Shown: one piece after another, positions 1 through 5,865 of the stretch
Numbering within the stretch: position 1 is the stretch's first letter
Layout: every line of letters begins with the position of its first letter
Assembly: GCA_022705365.1 (NCBI GenBank)
Contig: JAKJEP010000121.1
Location: 1 to 9,006, forward strand
Length of the DNA stretch: 9,006 nucleotides
DNA from: Planctomycetota bacterium
Lineage (GTDB): Bacteria > Planctomycetota > Phycisphaerae > Sedimentisphaerales > SM23-30
Direction of reading: 5' to 3'
Position numbers and translations under genes: made by a program
Notes under the pieces: generated by a model
What the model was told of the DNA's origin: nothing
Seen by the model: only the letters and a program-made list of their open reading frames with translations
Databases searched by the model: none

Positions 1-502
1 CCGCCGCTATGGCACCCACGGCGTTAATCAGGATTCCCTCCCACAGTAAAACGGTATGAACCCGGCGACTCAGGTGGAGACTCTGAATCAGGGGGAGAAT
101 AACCGTGGGGCCGGTAACGATAATCAGAGCGCCAAAAATCAGCGAAACGGGCCAGCTTGCACCCGCCAGATAGCGGGCGGACAGGGTTCCGCCGATAAAA
201 CTGACGATCGCGCCGAGGGAGAGCAGATTGCGTACCGCCAGCGGGGCGGACCGGATGTCCCGCAAATTCAGGGAAAGACCGCCGTCGAAAAGAATGATCA
301 CCACGCCGAGTTCCACAATCGCCCGAAAGGTATCGGGAATGGCCTGGGAAGGGGCCGGCATCAATTGCAGCATATGCGGGCCGGCCAGAATCCCGAACGC
401 CAGGTACGCAATCAGCGCCGGCAGCCGGATCAAACGGCTGAGCCATTGCGCCGCAATCCCGCCGATTATGGCAACCACAAATATTCGGAGAGCCGGGTCC
501 AT
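1..502 (-). CDS. Cation:proton antiporter, CPA1 (NhaP-like) family, N-terminal part
   Basis: This is the N-terminal 167 residues of an inner-membrane Na+(K+)/H+ exchanger; the gene continues past the left edge. The translation is strongly hydrophobic, with about five membrane segments. Family landmarks appear in the usual order: 'AYLAFGILAGP' (residues 32-42), 'LFDGGLSL' (71-78), 'TGPTVILPLI' (130-139) and 'LLWEGILINAVGA' (152-164). Relatives normally carry an acidic residue in the last motif (WEGILIDPIGA type); here Asn160 is present, so either the ion-binding carboxylate lies elsewhere or the protein is atypical. The start is ATG at 502, preceded by GAGG at 509-512 with a six-base spacer; an in-frame TTG twelve bases further up is a weaker alternative. 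It lies 43 bases downstream of the esterase on the same strand, with no visible terminator between, so co-transcription is likely. The family call is firm; ion specificity is unknown. Confidence 0.88.
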   Translation of the reverse strand, partial: MDPALRIFVVAIIGGIAAQWLSRLIRLPALIAYLAFGILAGPHMLQLMPAPSQAIPDTFRAIVELGVVIILFDGGLSLNLRDIRSAPLAVRNLLSLGAIVSFIGGTLSARYLAGASWPVSLIFGALIIVTGPTVILPLIQSLHLSRRVHTVLLWEGILINAVGAIAA

Positions 503-545
503 TCTGTACCTCAACCTTTCATGGGACAGCCATATATTCTCACTT

Positions 546-1505
546 TTACAAGGCGGAGAAAAACCGGAAGGCATGGTCCTCGATCTGGGGGAGGGCTTCG
601 TGGCTGTGGTCGTTGTAGAGGAGCATTTGTTTGGGGGCGCGGATTTTATTGTAGGCGGCGAACTGGGTGGAAGGCGGGCAGATGTTATCCCGCATGGTAA
701 TAGCCATCAGCACCTGCCCCTGGATGCGCGCAACCAGATTTTGCACATCGATATAACCCAGCCGGGTAAAAATTTGCTCTTCCCGCTGGTGCAGCGGATC
801 AAAGAGCCGGAAGTACTGCCGCAATTCGATATAGGCAGGCGTTTCCAGGTCCAGCTCCCAAACCCGTTTGTAATCACTCAGAAAGGGATATACCGGCAGC
901 AGTCTTTTGATCCGGGGTTCTAGCGCGGCACAGGCCAGGGTTAATGCCCCGCCCTGAGAAAAGCCCCGGGCGCCGACGCGGGTTTCATCCACCTGGTCCA
1001 TGGCCATCACCAGACCCGCCAGCTGGGCGGTATCAAGGAAGATCTGGCGATAGAGCATATTTTCGGGTTGGTCGTTGAGGCCGCGGATGATATGGCCGTG
1101 CAGCGTGCCGCCCTTGACAGCACCAACATCCTCGGAGGATCCACCCTGCCCGCGGCAGTCCATGGCAACGACAACAAAACCGGCAGCCACATACCCCAGC
1201 TTGGAATACCAGTCGCCGCAGTTGCCCGAATAACCGTGGAACTCCAGCAGCGCCGGGCCGGGCTTCGATACGGAACGGGGCCGCAGCAGTTTGGCGTGAA
1301 TCCGGGCACCACGCACCCCGGTAAAATACAGATCAAAACATTCGGCAAACGGGGCGGAAAAATCCGCCGGCACCAGCTCGAGCTGCGGATCCACCTGCCG
1401 CATCTCCTTCAGGGCTGCCTGCCAGTAGGAATCCAAATCCGCCGGACAAGGGCTCTTGCCCTGATACTGAAGCAATTCCTCAACCGACATCTCTTCAATA
1501 CGCAT
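546..1505 (-). CDS. Acetyl xylan esterase / cephalosporin-C deacetylase (CE7)
   Basis: This is a cytoplasmic alpha/beta-hydrolase that removes acetyl groups from short acetylated xylo-oligosaccharides and related sugars. Numbered from the ATG at 1505, the protein has 319 residues, within the usual 318-325 for family CE7. It shows the three CE7 signatures: RGQ (118-120, in 'MDCRGQGGSS'), GFSQG with the nucleophile Ser183, and the His302-Glu pair in 'DHSHEALP'. Asp273 in 'MRDNICPP' is the expected third triad member. These positions closely match the triad known for Thermotoga maritima CE7 (Ser188, Asp274, His303). There is no signal peptide, as usual for CE7. GTG at 1520 and ATG at 1514 are in frame upstream, but only ATG 1505 has a GGAG (1515-1518) at a sensible nine-base distance. 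The gene diverges from the MFS transporter and leads into the antiporter, so a role in processing imported acetylated oligosaccharides is likely but inferred. Confidence 0.93.
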   Translation of the reverse strand: MRIEEMSVEELLQYQGKSPCPADLDSYWQAALKEMRQVDPQLELVPADFSAPFAECFDLYFTGVRGARIHAKLLRPRSVSKPGPALLEFHGYSGNCGDWYSKLGYVAAGFVVVAMDCRGQGGSSEDVGAVKGGTLHGHIIRGLNDQPENMLYRQIFLDTAQLAGLVMAMDQVDETRVGARGFSQGGALTLACAALEPRIKRLLPVYPFLSDYKRVWELDLETPAYIELRQYFRLFDPLHQREEQIFTRLGYIDVQNLVARIQGQVLMAITMRDNICPPSTQFAAYNKIRAPKQMLLYNDHSHEALPQIEDHAFRFFSAL

Positions 1506-1514
1506 AAGCTCCAT

Positions 1515-1518
1515 CTCC
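1515..1518 (-). promoter_or_regulatory. Ribosome binding site of the CE7 esterase
   Basis: The minus-strand GGAG lies nine bases before ATG 1505. It directly abuts ATG 1514 with no spacer, and lies inside the codons that would follow GTG 1520. It therefore favours the start at 1505. Confidence 0.5.
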
Positions 1519-1567
1519 ACAAGTACTAACGTCTGGCAGCAAGCAAAACAACCTGCCGTAGGGTTTC

Positions 1568-1596
1568 CTTATAATCCAAACGGGACTGAATTACAA
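1568..1596 (-). promoter_or_regulatory. Candidate sigma70-type promoter for CE7 esterase (and antiporter)
   Basis: On the minus strand, TTGTAA (1596-1591, four of six matches to TTGACA) is followed after exactly 17 bases by TATAAG (1573-1568, five of six matches to TATAAT). Transcription would begin near 1561, giving a leader of about 55 bases before ATG 1505. The sites are read by eye and no start point has been mapped. Confidence 0.5.
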
Positions 1597-1678
1597 CGAC
1601 AGGCCGGAAATAATCGCAAAATTTTCACCGATCGACTTGCAAGCTCTGCTTTGGCCGCTAAAACAGGCACATTTTAGC

Positions 1679-1707
1679 TTGACAACCGGCTCCACCAGAT
1701 ATAAAGT
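1679..1707 (+). promoter_or_regulatory. Candidate sigma70-type promoter for the MFS transporter
   Basis: A perfect TTGACA at 1679-1684 is followed after 17 bases by TAAAGT (1702-1707, four of six matches). TATAAA at 1700-1705 is an alternative -10, but with a short 15-base spacer. Transcription would start around 1713-1714, inside the palindrome at 1709-1718, giving a leader of about 95 bases. Confidence 0.55.
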
Positions 1708-1708
1708 A

Positions 1709-1718
1709 TTATCGATAA
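1709..1718. promoter_or_regulatory. Ten-base palindrome at the MFS transcription start, possible operator
   Basis: TTATCGATAA is a perfect palindrome directly downstream of the predicted -10 element, overlapping the expected start point. That is a classic repressor position. A palindrome this short can arise by chance in A+T-rich DNA, and no regulator gene is visible in the window. Confidence 0.3.
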
Positions 1719-1740
1719 ATAAGATAGATAACCGTAAAAA

Positions 1741-1806
1741 ATGAACCTGATCTTGTCCAGATTGCGGAATACCAGGAACGGGTTTTTGAATATGATTGTA
1801 CGGTAA
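1741..1806 (+). CDS. Possible 21-codon leader ORF upstream of the MFS gene
   Basis: ATG at 1741 opens a 21-residue reading frame (begins MNLILSRLRN, ends FLNMIVR) whose TAA (1804-1806) lies one base before the MFS ATG at 1808. The peptide contains four arginines and four leucines and resembles no family I know. The MFS start has no good Shine-Dalgarno sequence of its own, so re-initiation by ribosomes finishing this ORF would explain its translation. The leader ORF itself also lacks a clear ribosome binding site (only A-rich sequence precedes it), so it may be chance. A nested in-frame ATG at 1792 would give a four-residue version. Confidence 0.25.
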   Translation: MNLILSRLRNTRNGFLNMIVR

Positions 1807-1807
1807 A

Positions 1808-2467
1808 ATGCCTAAGCAAATAACCGACATCGATAAAATTCGACGCCTGCCCTGGCTGGCGTTGGGTACCCTGACCGTCAATATTTTCATGGTGCTGGCA
1901 TTTTCAGGCTCGGTCTTTATTCTGTTTTTGAATGAGCTGGGCCTGAACAAAACCCGGATCGGCTTCCTGCTGGCACTGATTCCGTTGTGCCAGGTGCTTA
2001 GCCTTTTTATCGCGCCCGCCCTGGCCCGCTTCGGATTCAAACGCGCCTATCTGCTCTTCCAGATCCTGCGCAATATTGCTATGTGTTTCATTCTTCTTAC
2101 ACCCTGGATTGTATCCCGTTACAGTGGTGAAGCGTTGTTTCCCTGGGTCGCAACGGTAATCTTTTTATTTTCCATCGGCCGGGCAGTCTCCGAAACGGCG
2201 ATCTGGCCCTGGAGTCAGGAGATGGTTCCCCATCGGATGCGGGGAAAATTCATCGCCGTCAACAACTTCATAACCACCCTGGCCGTTATGATCACTGTGC
2301 TGGCTGCCGGCTTCATCATCGGCCGTTATGAAGGGGTGGGGAAATTTATCGTTCTGATATCGGTGGGGCTGTTTTTCGGATTTTTATCCCTTTTTTTCTA
2401 TAGCATGGTTTTGGGGGCGAACCCATGCGCAAGGGAGTTTCGCAACCGGGGCAATTTCTGGAGATGA
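1808..2467 (+). CDS. MFS transporter, N-terminal half (frame broken at 2410-2417)
   Basis: This frame encodes the first six membrane segments of a major facilitator superfamily carrier. From ATG 1808 (219 residues) the segments lie at about residues 17-40, 51-70, 79-100, 110-130, 149-172 and 179-200. A degenerate motif-A-like loop, 'ALARFGFKRA', lies between the second and third. After 'FYSMVLG' (around residue 203) the sequence becomes hydrophilic, unrelated-looking residues until TGA at 2465-2467. The other six segments continue in the -1 frame from about 2416, so this is half of one gene. A TTG at 1796 is an in-frame alternative start; neither has a strong Shine-Dalgarno. The substrate cannot be read from sequence. 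Its position opposite a CE7 esterase suggests a sugar or oligosaccharide, which is inference. Confidence 0.8.
   Translation: MPKQITDIDKIRRLPWLALGTLTVNIFMVLAFSGSVFILFLNELGLNKTRIGFLLALIPLCQVLSLFIAPALARFGFKRAYLLFQILRNIAMCFILLTPWIVSRYSGEALFPWVATVIFLFSIGRAVSETAIWPWSQEMVPHRMRGKFIAVNNFITTLAVMITVLAAGFIIGRYEGVGKFIVLISVGLFFGFLSLFFYSMVLGANPCAREFRNRGNFWR
2410..2443 (+). other. -1 frame change site in the MFS gene, with slippery-like heptamer and hairpin
   Basis: The MFS frames join here. In the upstream frame the codons read GTT TTG GGG, so T TTG GGG (2410-2416) fits the X XXY YYZ pattern of -1 slippage. Slipping there would give 'SMVLG-GEPMRKG', running straight into the downstream half. The -1 frame has a stop (TAG 2401-2403), so the join must lie after 2403. 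The run G5 (2413-2417) would also become continuous if it were G6. Immediately after it, GCGAA (2417-2421) can pair with TTCGC (2439-2443) and CCC with GGG inside. The hairpin has almost no spacer from the heptamer, unlike proven -1 sites. A homopolymer error or real mutation is the simpler reading. Confidence 0.6.
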
Positions 2468-4077
2468 TTCATACCCTGCGGGACCGGAATTTCCTGCGCT
2501 TTCTGGGCGGCCTGGGACTGGCCACGCTGGCCCTCACCTCGCTGATCGCTTTTGTCCCCCTCTATATGAAAGAACAAATCGGTCTGCCGGTGAAATTTGT
2601 GGTGTGGCTGGATGTGGCCGGTTTTGTCGGCCTGCTGCTGTCGTGCTATCTCTGGGGTTGGGCGTCGGACCGATACGGCAGCAAACCGATTATGATTACC
2701 AGTCTGGGACTGGCGCTGTTTCTGCCGGTATTCTGGTTCTTGCTCCCCCGCCACAGCCTGCTCAGCATCCTCCTGGCGATGATCGTCGGTTTGCTGCTGG
2801 GGGCTGCCAACATCGGGTGGGCCCTGGGATTCAGCCGGTATCTGTTCGTTAGCGCTGTGCCGCCGGACAAACGAACCACCTATATGGCGGTCTTTCATGC
2901 GTGGATCGGATTGGTAGCCGGTTTGGGGCCCCTGCTGGCGGGCCGGCTGGTGGATATGAACTTCGTTCCGAATTACAAAATCCTCTGGTTTCAACTGGAT
3001 TCCTTCACCCCGCTGTTCGCCGGTTCGATTGTACTGTTTTTCCTGGCCATCCGGATTATGAGTAAGACACGCCCCGATGGCGCGGTCCCCACGCATTTCT
3101 TCATTGGCATGTTTTTTCAGGGGCATACCCTGATGGCATTCAGCAATCTATTGCGCCATCGCTGGGCCCGGGATGAAAAGGACCGGATTCAAACCACCGA
3201 ACGACTGGGCCAGTCCCAAAGCCCGCTCAGTGCCAATGAGCTGATTGAAGCCCTGCATGACCCCAGCTTCAATGTGCGCTACGAAGCGATTCTGGCCATT
3301 GCCCATCTGCCGTCACATCCGAAGCTGGTGGATGAAATGATTCTCATATTAGGTGGAAGCCAGCCGGAATTGAGTCTGGCGGCCGCCTGGGCGCTAGGCA
3401 AGCTGGGTGATAAAACCGCCATTGTAGCCCTGCGGGAAACCCTGCTCAGCGAATATCCGCTGCTTCAGGCACGCAGCGCACGGGCCTTGGCAACCCTGGG
3501 GGACCGGGAAAGTATTCCCTTTATCATCCAGAAACTGCGGGAGGAAAAAAATTCGGATCTTTGTGTGGCCTATGCCTCCGCACTTGGGTCACTCAGAGTT
3601 CAGGAGGTTTTGCCGGATATCCTGCATATCTTGTGGCTCAGCCGCAATCCCAATGCTCGGGAAGAACTGTCCCTGGCGGCAGCCCGGATTGTCAGCACGG
3701 AACCCCATTATATCCGGCTGCGGCGAAAGCTCAGTCAGGATTCGGTAACAGAACTGGCAGGAACCATTCTGAATTTTAAAAAAGCCCTGGATTTTGATTC
3801 GGCTCAGGAAAAAAAATTAAAAACCCTGGTCAGCCAATGCGTTTCCTACTTTGCACGTAACAAAATATCTCACGGAATCTACACCCTTTCCAAATTTGTC
3901 CATCTTCTGCCTCTTGAAAAACTGGATCAAACGCTGGTCATGCTCCTGCAGGAAAGTTTGCAGCGTTACAAAGAATCAGAATACACCCGCCGGGAATATC
4001 TGATTCTATTCATTTATGCCCTGGGGCGAGCCTTGCGCTACCTTCATATAAACAAGTCGAAGCTGAAATCCTTGTAA
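2425..4077 (+). CDS. MFS transporter, C-terminal half fused to HEAT-repeat tail
   Basis: This frame completes the carrier started upstream. It has six membrane segments (about residues 24-48, 58-78, 91-108, 112-135, 154-176 and 194-212), with a good motif A, 'GWASDRYGSKP', at 78-88. From about 270 to 420 come HEAT-like helical repeats, for example 'VRYEAILAIAHL', 'LAAAWALGKLGD' and 'ARSARALATLGDRES', followed by a helical tail of about 130 residues to the stop. The repeat part is presumably cytosolic and used for protein contacts. If the frame were continuous the protein would have about 755 residues, far above the roughly 400 of a plain MFS protein. ATG 2425 overlaps the upstream ORF by 43 bases and is preceded by GGGGG at a seven-base distance, so separate translation of this half is possible but a broken or misread single gene is more likely. 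Confidence 0.82.
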   Translation: MRKGVSQPGQFLEMIHTLRDRNFLRFLGGLGLATLALTSLIAFVPLYMKEQIGLPVKFVVWLDVAGFVGLLLSCYLWGWASDRYGSKPIMITSLGLALFLPVFWFLLPRHSLLSILLAMIVGLLLGAANIGWALGFSRYLFVSAVPPDKRTTYMAVFHAWIGLVAGLGPLLAGRLVDMNFVPNYKILWFQLDSFTPLFAGSIVLFFLAIRIMSKTRPDGAVPTHFFIGMFFQGHTLMAFSNLLRHRWARDEKDRIQTTERLGQSQSPLSANELIEALHDPSFNVRYEAILAIAHLPSHPKLVDEMILILGGSQPELSLAAAWALGKLGDKTAIVALRETLLSEYPLLQARSARALATLGDRESIPFIIQKLREEKNSDLCVAYASALGSLRVQEVLPDILHILWLSRNPNAREELSLAAARIVSTEPHYIRLRRKLSQDSVTELAGTILNFKKALDFDSAQEKKLKTLVSQCVSYFARNKISHGIYTLSKFVHLLPLEKLDQTLVMLLQESLQRYKESEYTRREYLILFIYALGRALRYLHINKSKLKSL

Positions 4078-4122
4078 ATACTATTGTTAGCTCAAATCGA
4101 AACCGTTTGGCAAGGTAATTTA

Positions 4123-4150
4123 TTGACAAATATATATATTCCTCTATAGT
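4123..4150 (+). promoter_or_regulatory. Strong sigma70-type promoter of the PEP-CTERM/pseudopilin/hydrolase operon
   Basis: A perfect TTGACA (4123-4128) is followed after 16 A+T-rich bases by TATAGT (4145-4150, five of six matches). It is the best promoter match in the window. Transcription would start near 4157, leaving a leader of about 107 bases before ATG 4264. The same leader carries an inverted repeat at 4205-4221. Confidence 0.7.
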
Positions 4151-4204
4151 ACTTATGTCTTTGGCAAACCTGCTGCTGCGTATCGGCAGGGAGAGAAAAT
4201 CCGG

Positions 4205-4221
4205 CGGAATACCATATTCCG
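4205..4221 (+). promoter_or_regulatory. Perfect 7-3-7 inverted repeat in the operon leader
   Basis: CGGAATA (4205-4211) and TATTCCG (4215-4221) are perfect inverted copies around a three-base CCA. In RNA this gives a tight seven-pair hairpin about 30 bases before the Shine-Dalgarno sequence; in DNA it could be an operator in the transcribed leader. It lacks a following T-run and is not an intrinsic terminator. An alternative outer pairing of CCGG repeats (4201-4204 with 4219-4222) would compete with it. I match it to no known riboswitch or operator. Confidence 0.4.
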
Positions 4222-4251
4222 GACAACCAGGATGAGAAAGTTTGTTCCAAT

Positions 4252-4257
4252 AAGGAG
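4252..4257 (+). promoter_or_regulatory. Strong Shine-Dalgarno sequence of the PEP-CTERM gene
   Basis: AAGGAG ends six bases before ATG 4264, an ideal match and spacing. It shows that the organism uses conventional Shine-Dalgarno initiation. It also favours ATG 4264 over the out-of-frame ATG at 4260. Confidence 0.75.
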
Positions 4258-4263
4258 AAATGT

Positions 4264-5001
4264 ATGGAGAAATCAAGTCGGAAATGGATGGTGTTATCGT
4301 GTGTATTGCTAGCAGCAGGATCGCTGCAAACCCTTTGGGCTGGAACCATTAACGTTCCCAACGGGTCTTTTGAGGCCCCGTATGTGGACATGGTATCGCC
4401 CTATGCCACTTCGAGCATATCCGACTGGCAGAAGGCTCCGGTTCCGCAATGGTGGCTGGATGCGGGCTATTCCACCCAGCAATGGACCGATTCAGCAGGG
4501 GTTTTCGTCAATGTGCCTTTTCAGCCGGTTGACAATGTGGACGGCAGACAGGCAGCGTTTATGTTTTCCCCCCCCGGCTGTGAACTGTTCCAGGATCTGG
4601 CGGCCACTTTTGAGATCGGACAATCCTACACTCTTACCGTAGGCATTGAAGGCGGCGGTTATGGGATGAAGCCCGGTGTGCCGATGGAGATACGGTTGTA
4701 TTACCGGGATGACACCGGTAACCGGATACCCGTAGGTTCGACGGAGGTTATCAATACCAATGCCAGCGGGGTCATGTCTCATTTGACGGATTATCAGTTG
4801 GATATCCCGGCGGTCCTGGCGGATGATGCCTGGGCCGGTAAAAATATTGGTGTGCAGTTAATCTCCACCGTCAGCTTCGAGGATAGCGGTGGATTCTGGA
4901 ATATAGACAATGTTCGCTTGATTTCCATTCCGGAGCCGATATCCCTTACCCTGTTGGCATTGGGAACTTTGGTTCTAAGGCGGCGACAGGTCCGAACCTG
5001 A
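4264..5001 (+). CDS. PEP-CTERM sorting domain-containing protein with jelly-roll-like core
   Basis: This is a 245-residue exported protein, probably surface-anchored. An N-terminal signal peptide (basic MEKSSRKW, hydrophobic 9-21, likely cleavage after Ala26) is followed by 'PNGSFEAP' and, near the end, 'SGGFWNIDNVRL'. These are typical bounds of galactose-binding/CBM-like jelly-roll domains in secreted planctomycete and verrucomicrobial proteins. The C-terminus is a textbook PEP-CTERM signal: Pro223-Glu224-Pro225, a hydrophobic stretch (226-238) and a basic RRRQVR end. In characterised systems this is cleaved by an exosortase (EpsH/XrtA type), which is not in the window. The gene is first in an apparent operon, 19 bases ahead of the pseudopilin-like gene. 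Carbohydrate binding is plausible from the fold and neighbours but unproven. Confidence 0.87.
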   Translation: MEKSSRKWMVLSCVLLAAGSLQTLWAGTINVPNGSFEAPYVDMVSPYATSSISDWQKAPVPQWWLDAGYSTQQWTDSAGVFVNVPFQPVDNVDGRQAAFMFSPPGCELFQDLAATFEIGQSYTLTVGIEGGGYGMKPGVPMEIRLYYRDDTGNRIPVGSTEVINTNASGVMSHLTDYQLDIPAVLADDAWAGKNIGVQLISTVSFEDSGGFWNIDNVRLISIPEPISLTLLALGTLVLRRRQVRT

Positions 5002-5010
5002 TGGCCGCAC

Positions 5011-5014
5011 GAGG
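5011..5014 (+). promoter_or_regulatory. Ribosome binding site deciding the GTG start of the pseudopilin gene
   Basis: GAGG lies six bases before GTG 5021. The alternative ATG at 5063 has no ribosome binding site upstream, so the GTG is preferred even though it gives a long 18-residue leader. Confidence 0.5.
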
Positions 5015-5020
5015 CCTTTT

Positions 5021-5827
5021 GTGGCTTTGTTGAAACGTTCAAGACATAGTTGTCGTCTGCTCATGCAGCATGGCTTCACTCTGATCGAGTTGCTGGTGGT
5101 GATTACCATCCTGTCGATTCTCCTCAGCATCCTGCTGCCGACCCTGGGAAAGGTAAGAGACCTCGCCCGGCGCAGCATTTGCCTTTCGAATGAACGGCAA
5201 CTCGGAATTGCCATTCATGCCTATGCAGTGGAAAATAACGACCGCATTCCCTTCGGCCCGAAGGCCCCCCCCATGCTGACGGCCACCGACTTCTATCCCT
5301 CCACCGGCGCCCCCACCAGCCTGATTTCCCTCTATAACGGCAAGCCCGTGGGGCTGGGACTATTACTGAATGATTATTTATCCGAACAGCCGGAAATCCT
5401 TTTCTGCCCCGGCAGCGACCGCCCCATCGACGATATCGCCGAGTTGGCGAAGGTCGGTTCCCAGCAGGCACAGTGCAGCTATTATTACCGCCACGGCTCG
5501 GTGGATAAACAGTTTGACTCCCCCTCCGTCAGCCTAGCAGCAGAGCATATTGAGCTGAGTAATCTGGGCTTGAACCGGAACGGATATCCCATCGGCGCCC
5601 TGGTCATGGATACCCAGTTTTTGGTATCCGAAGGTTTCGCCTCGTTCGGGATCGTTCCCCGCACGCATCACAAGCAGCAATGGGTCAACGTGCTGTACGC
5701 GGACGGTCACGCCCAAACGCTGGCCAACACCGATAATCGTTTTACCGTGGATCTCAACGACTGGTACACGTTAACCCACGCCTTTGATCGAATCCTGAAA
5801 GTTTTAGAAACGGCGGATAAAGAATAA
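5021..5827 (+). CDS. Prepilin-type cleavage/methylation domain protein, H-Xn-DG class
   Basis: This is a 268-residue type IV pilin/pseudopilin-like protein. The class III signal 'HGFTLIELLVVITILSILL' carries the prepilin peptidase site between Gly18 and Phe19, with the conserved Glu at +5 (Glu23) and a hydrophobic helix to about residue 41. Further landmarks are 'CLSNERQLGIAIHAYA' (54-69), 'FCPGSDRP' (128-135) and, near the C-terminus, His217 followed by ten residues and Asp228-Gly229 in 'VNVLYADGH'. Relatives usually have nine residues in that gap. Such proteins occur in large families in Planctomycetota and Lentisphaerota; their function is unsettled, with type II secretion-like pseudopilin roles suggested. 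The start is GTG 5021. The gene lies 19 bases after the PEP-CTERM gene and 38 before the hydrolase, so the three are probably one operon. A processing enzyme (PilD type) must be encoded elsewhere. Confidence 0.88.
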   Translation: MALLKRSRHSCRLLMQHGFTLIELLVVITILSILLSILLPTLGKVRDLARRSICLSNERQLGIAIHAYAVENNDRIPFGPKAPPMLTATDFYPSTGAPTSLISLYNGKPVGLGLLLNDYLSEQPEILFCPGSDRPIDDIAELAKVGSQQAQCSYYYRHGSVDKQFDSPSVSLAAEHIELSNLGLNRNGYPIGALVMDTQFLVSEGFASFGIVPRTHHKQQWVNVLYADGHAQTLANTDNRFTVDLNDWYTLTHAFDRILKVLETADKE

Positions 5828-5865
5828 ATTTTTTCCACATCTTAATTAAAAGAAAGAAGGATCCT

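Larger units (their letters stand above)
1506..1807. other. Divergent intergenic region between CE7 esterase and MFS transporter
   Basis: This stretch of about 300 bases lies between two diverging genes. It holds a candidate promoter for each direction (1568-1596 minus and 1679-1707 plus), a ten-base perfect palindrome at 1709-1718 close to the predicted plus-strand start point, and a possible 21-codon upstream ORF at 1741-1806. The right half is clearly more A+T-rich than the genes. A smaller palindrome, CTTGCAAG at 1636-1643, lies between the two promoters. I see no RNA gene and no terminator hairpin. Confidence 0.7.

Noticed and set aside
24..446. A 140-codon minus-strand open frame inside the antiporter
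   Set aside because: It is an alternative frame of the antiporter. The neighbouring frame shows the TGPTVI and WEGIL motifs and membrane segments, while this one is Pro/Arg/Gly-rich.
2390..2400. T TTT TTC heptamer in the MFS gene as the -1 slip site
   Set aside because: It fits the slippery pattern, but the -1 frame runs into a stop at 2401-2403 right after it, so slipping here cannot join the two halves.
2398..3126. A 242-codon open frame on the minus strand opposite the MFS gene
   Set aside because: The translation is rich in Gln, Arg, Pro and His with no domain or hydrophobic core, as expected from the antisense of a membrane-protein gene. The plus frame shows clear MFS and HEAT features.
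4093..4109. A LacI-like operator around AAACCGTTT upstream of the operon promoter
   Set aside because: The arms match over only four bases around a single central base and do not extend, so it is not distinguishable from chance.
4155..4235. A 26-residue ORF in the leader of the PEP-CTERM gene
   Set aside because: Its ATG lies only about five bases after the -10 element, at or before the expected transcription start, and it has no ribosome binding site.
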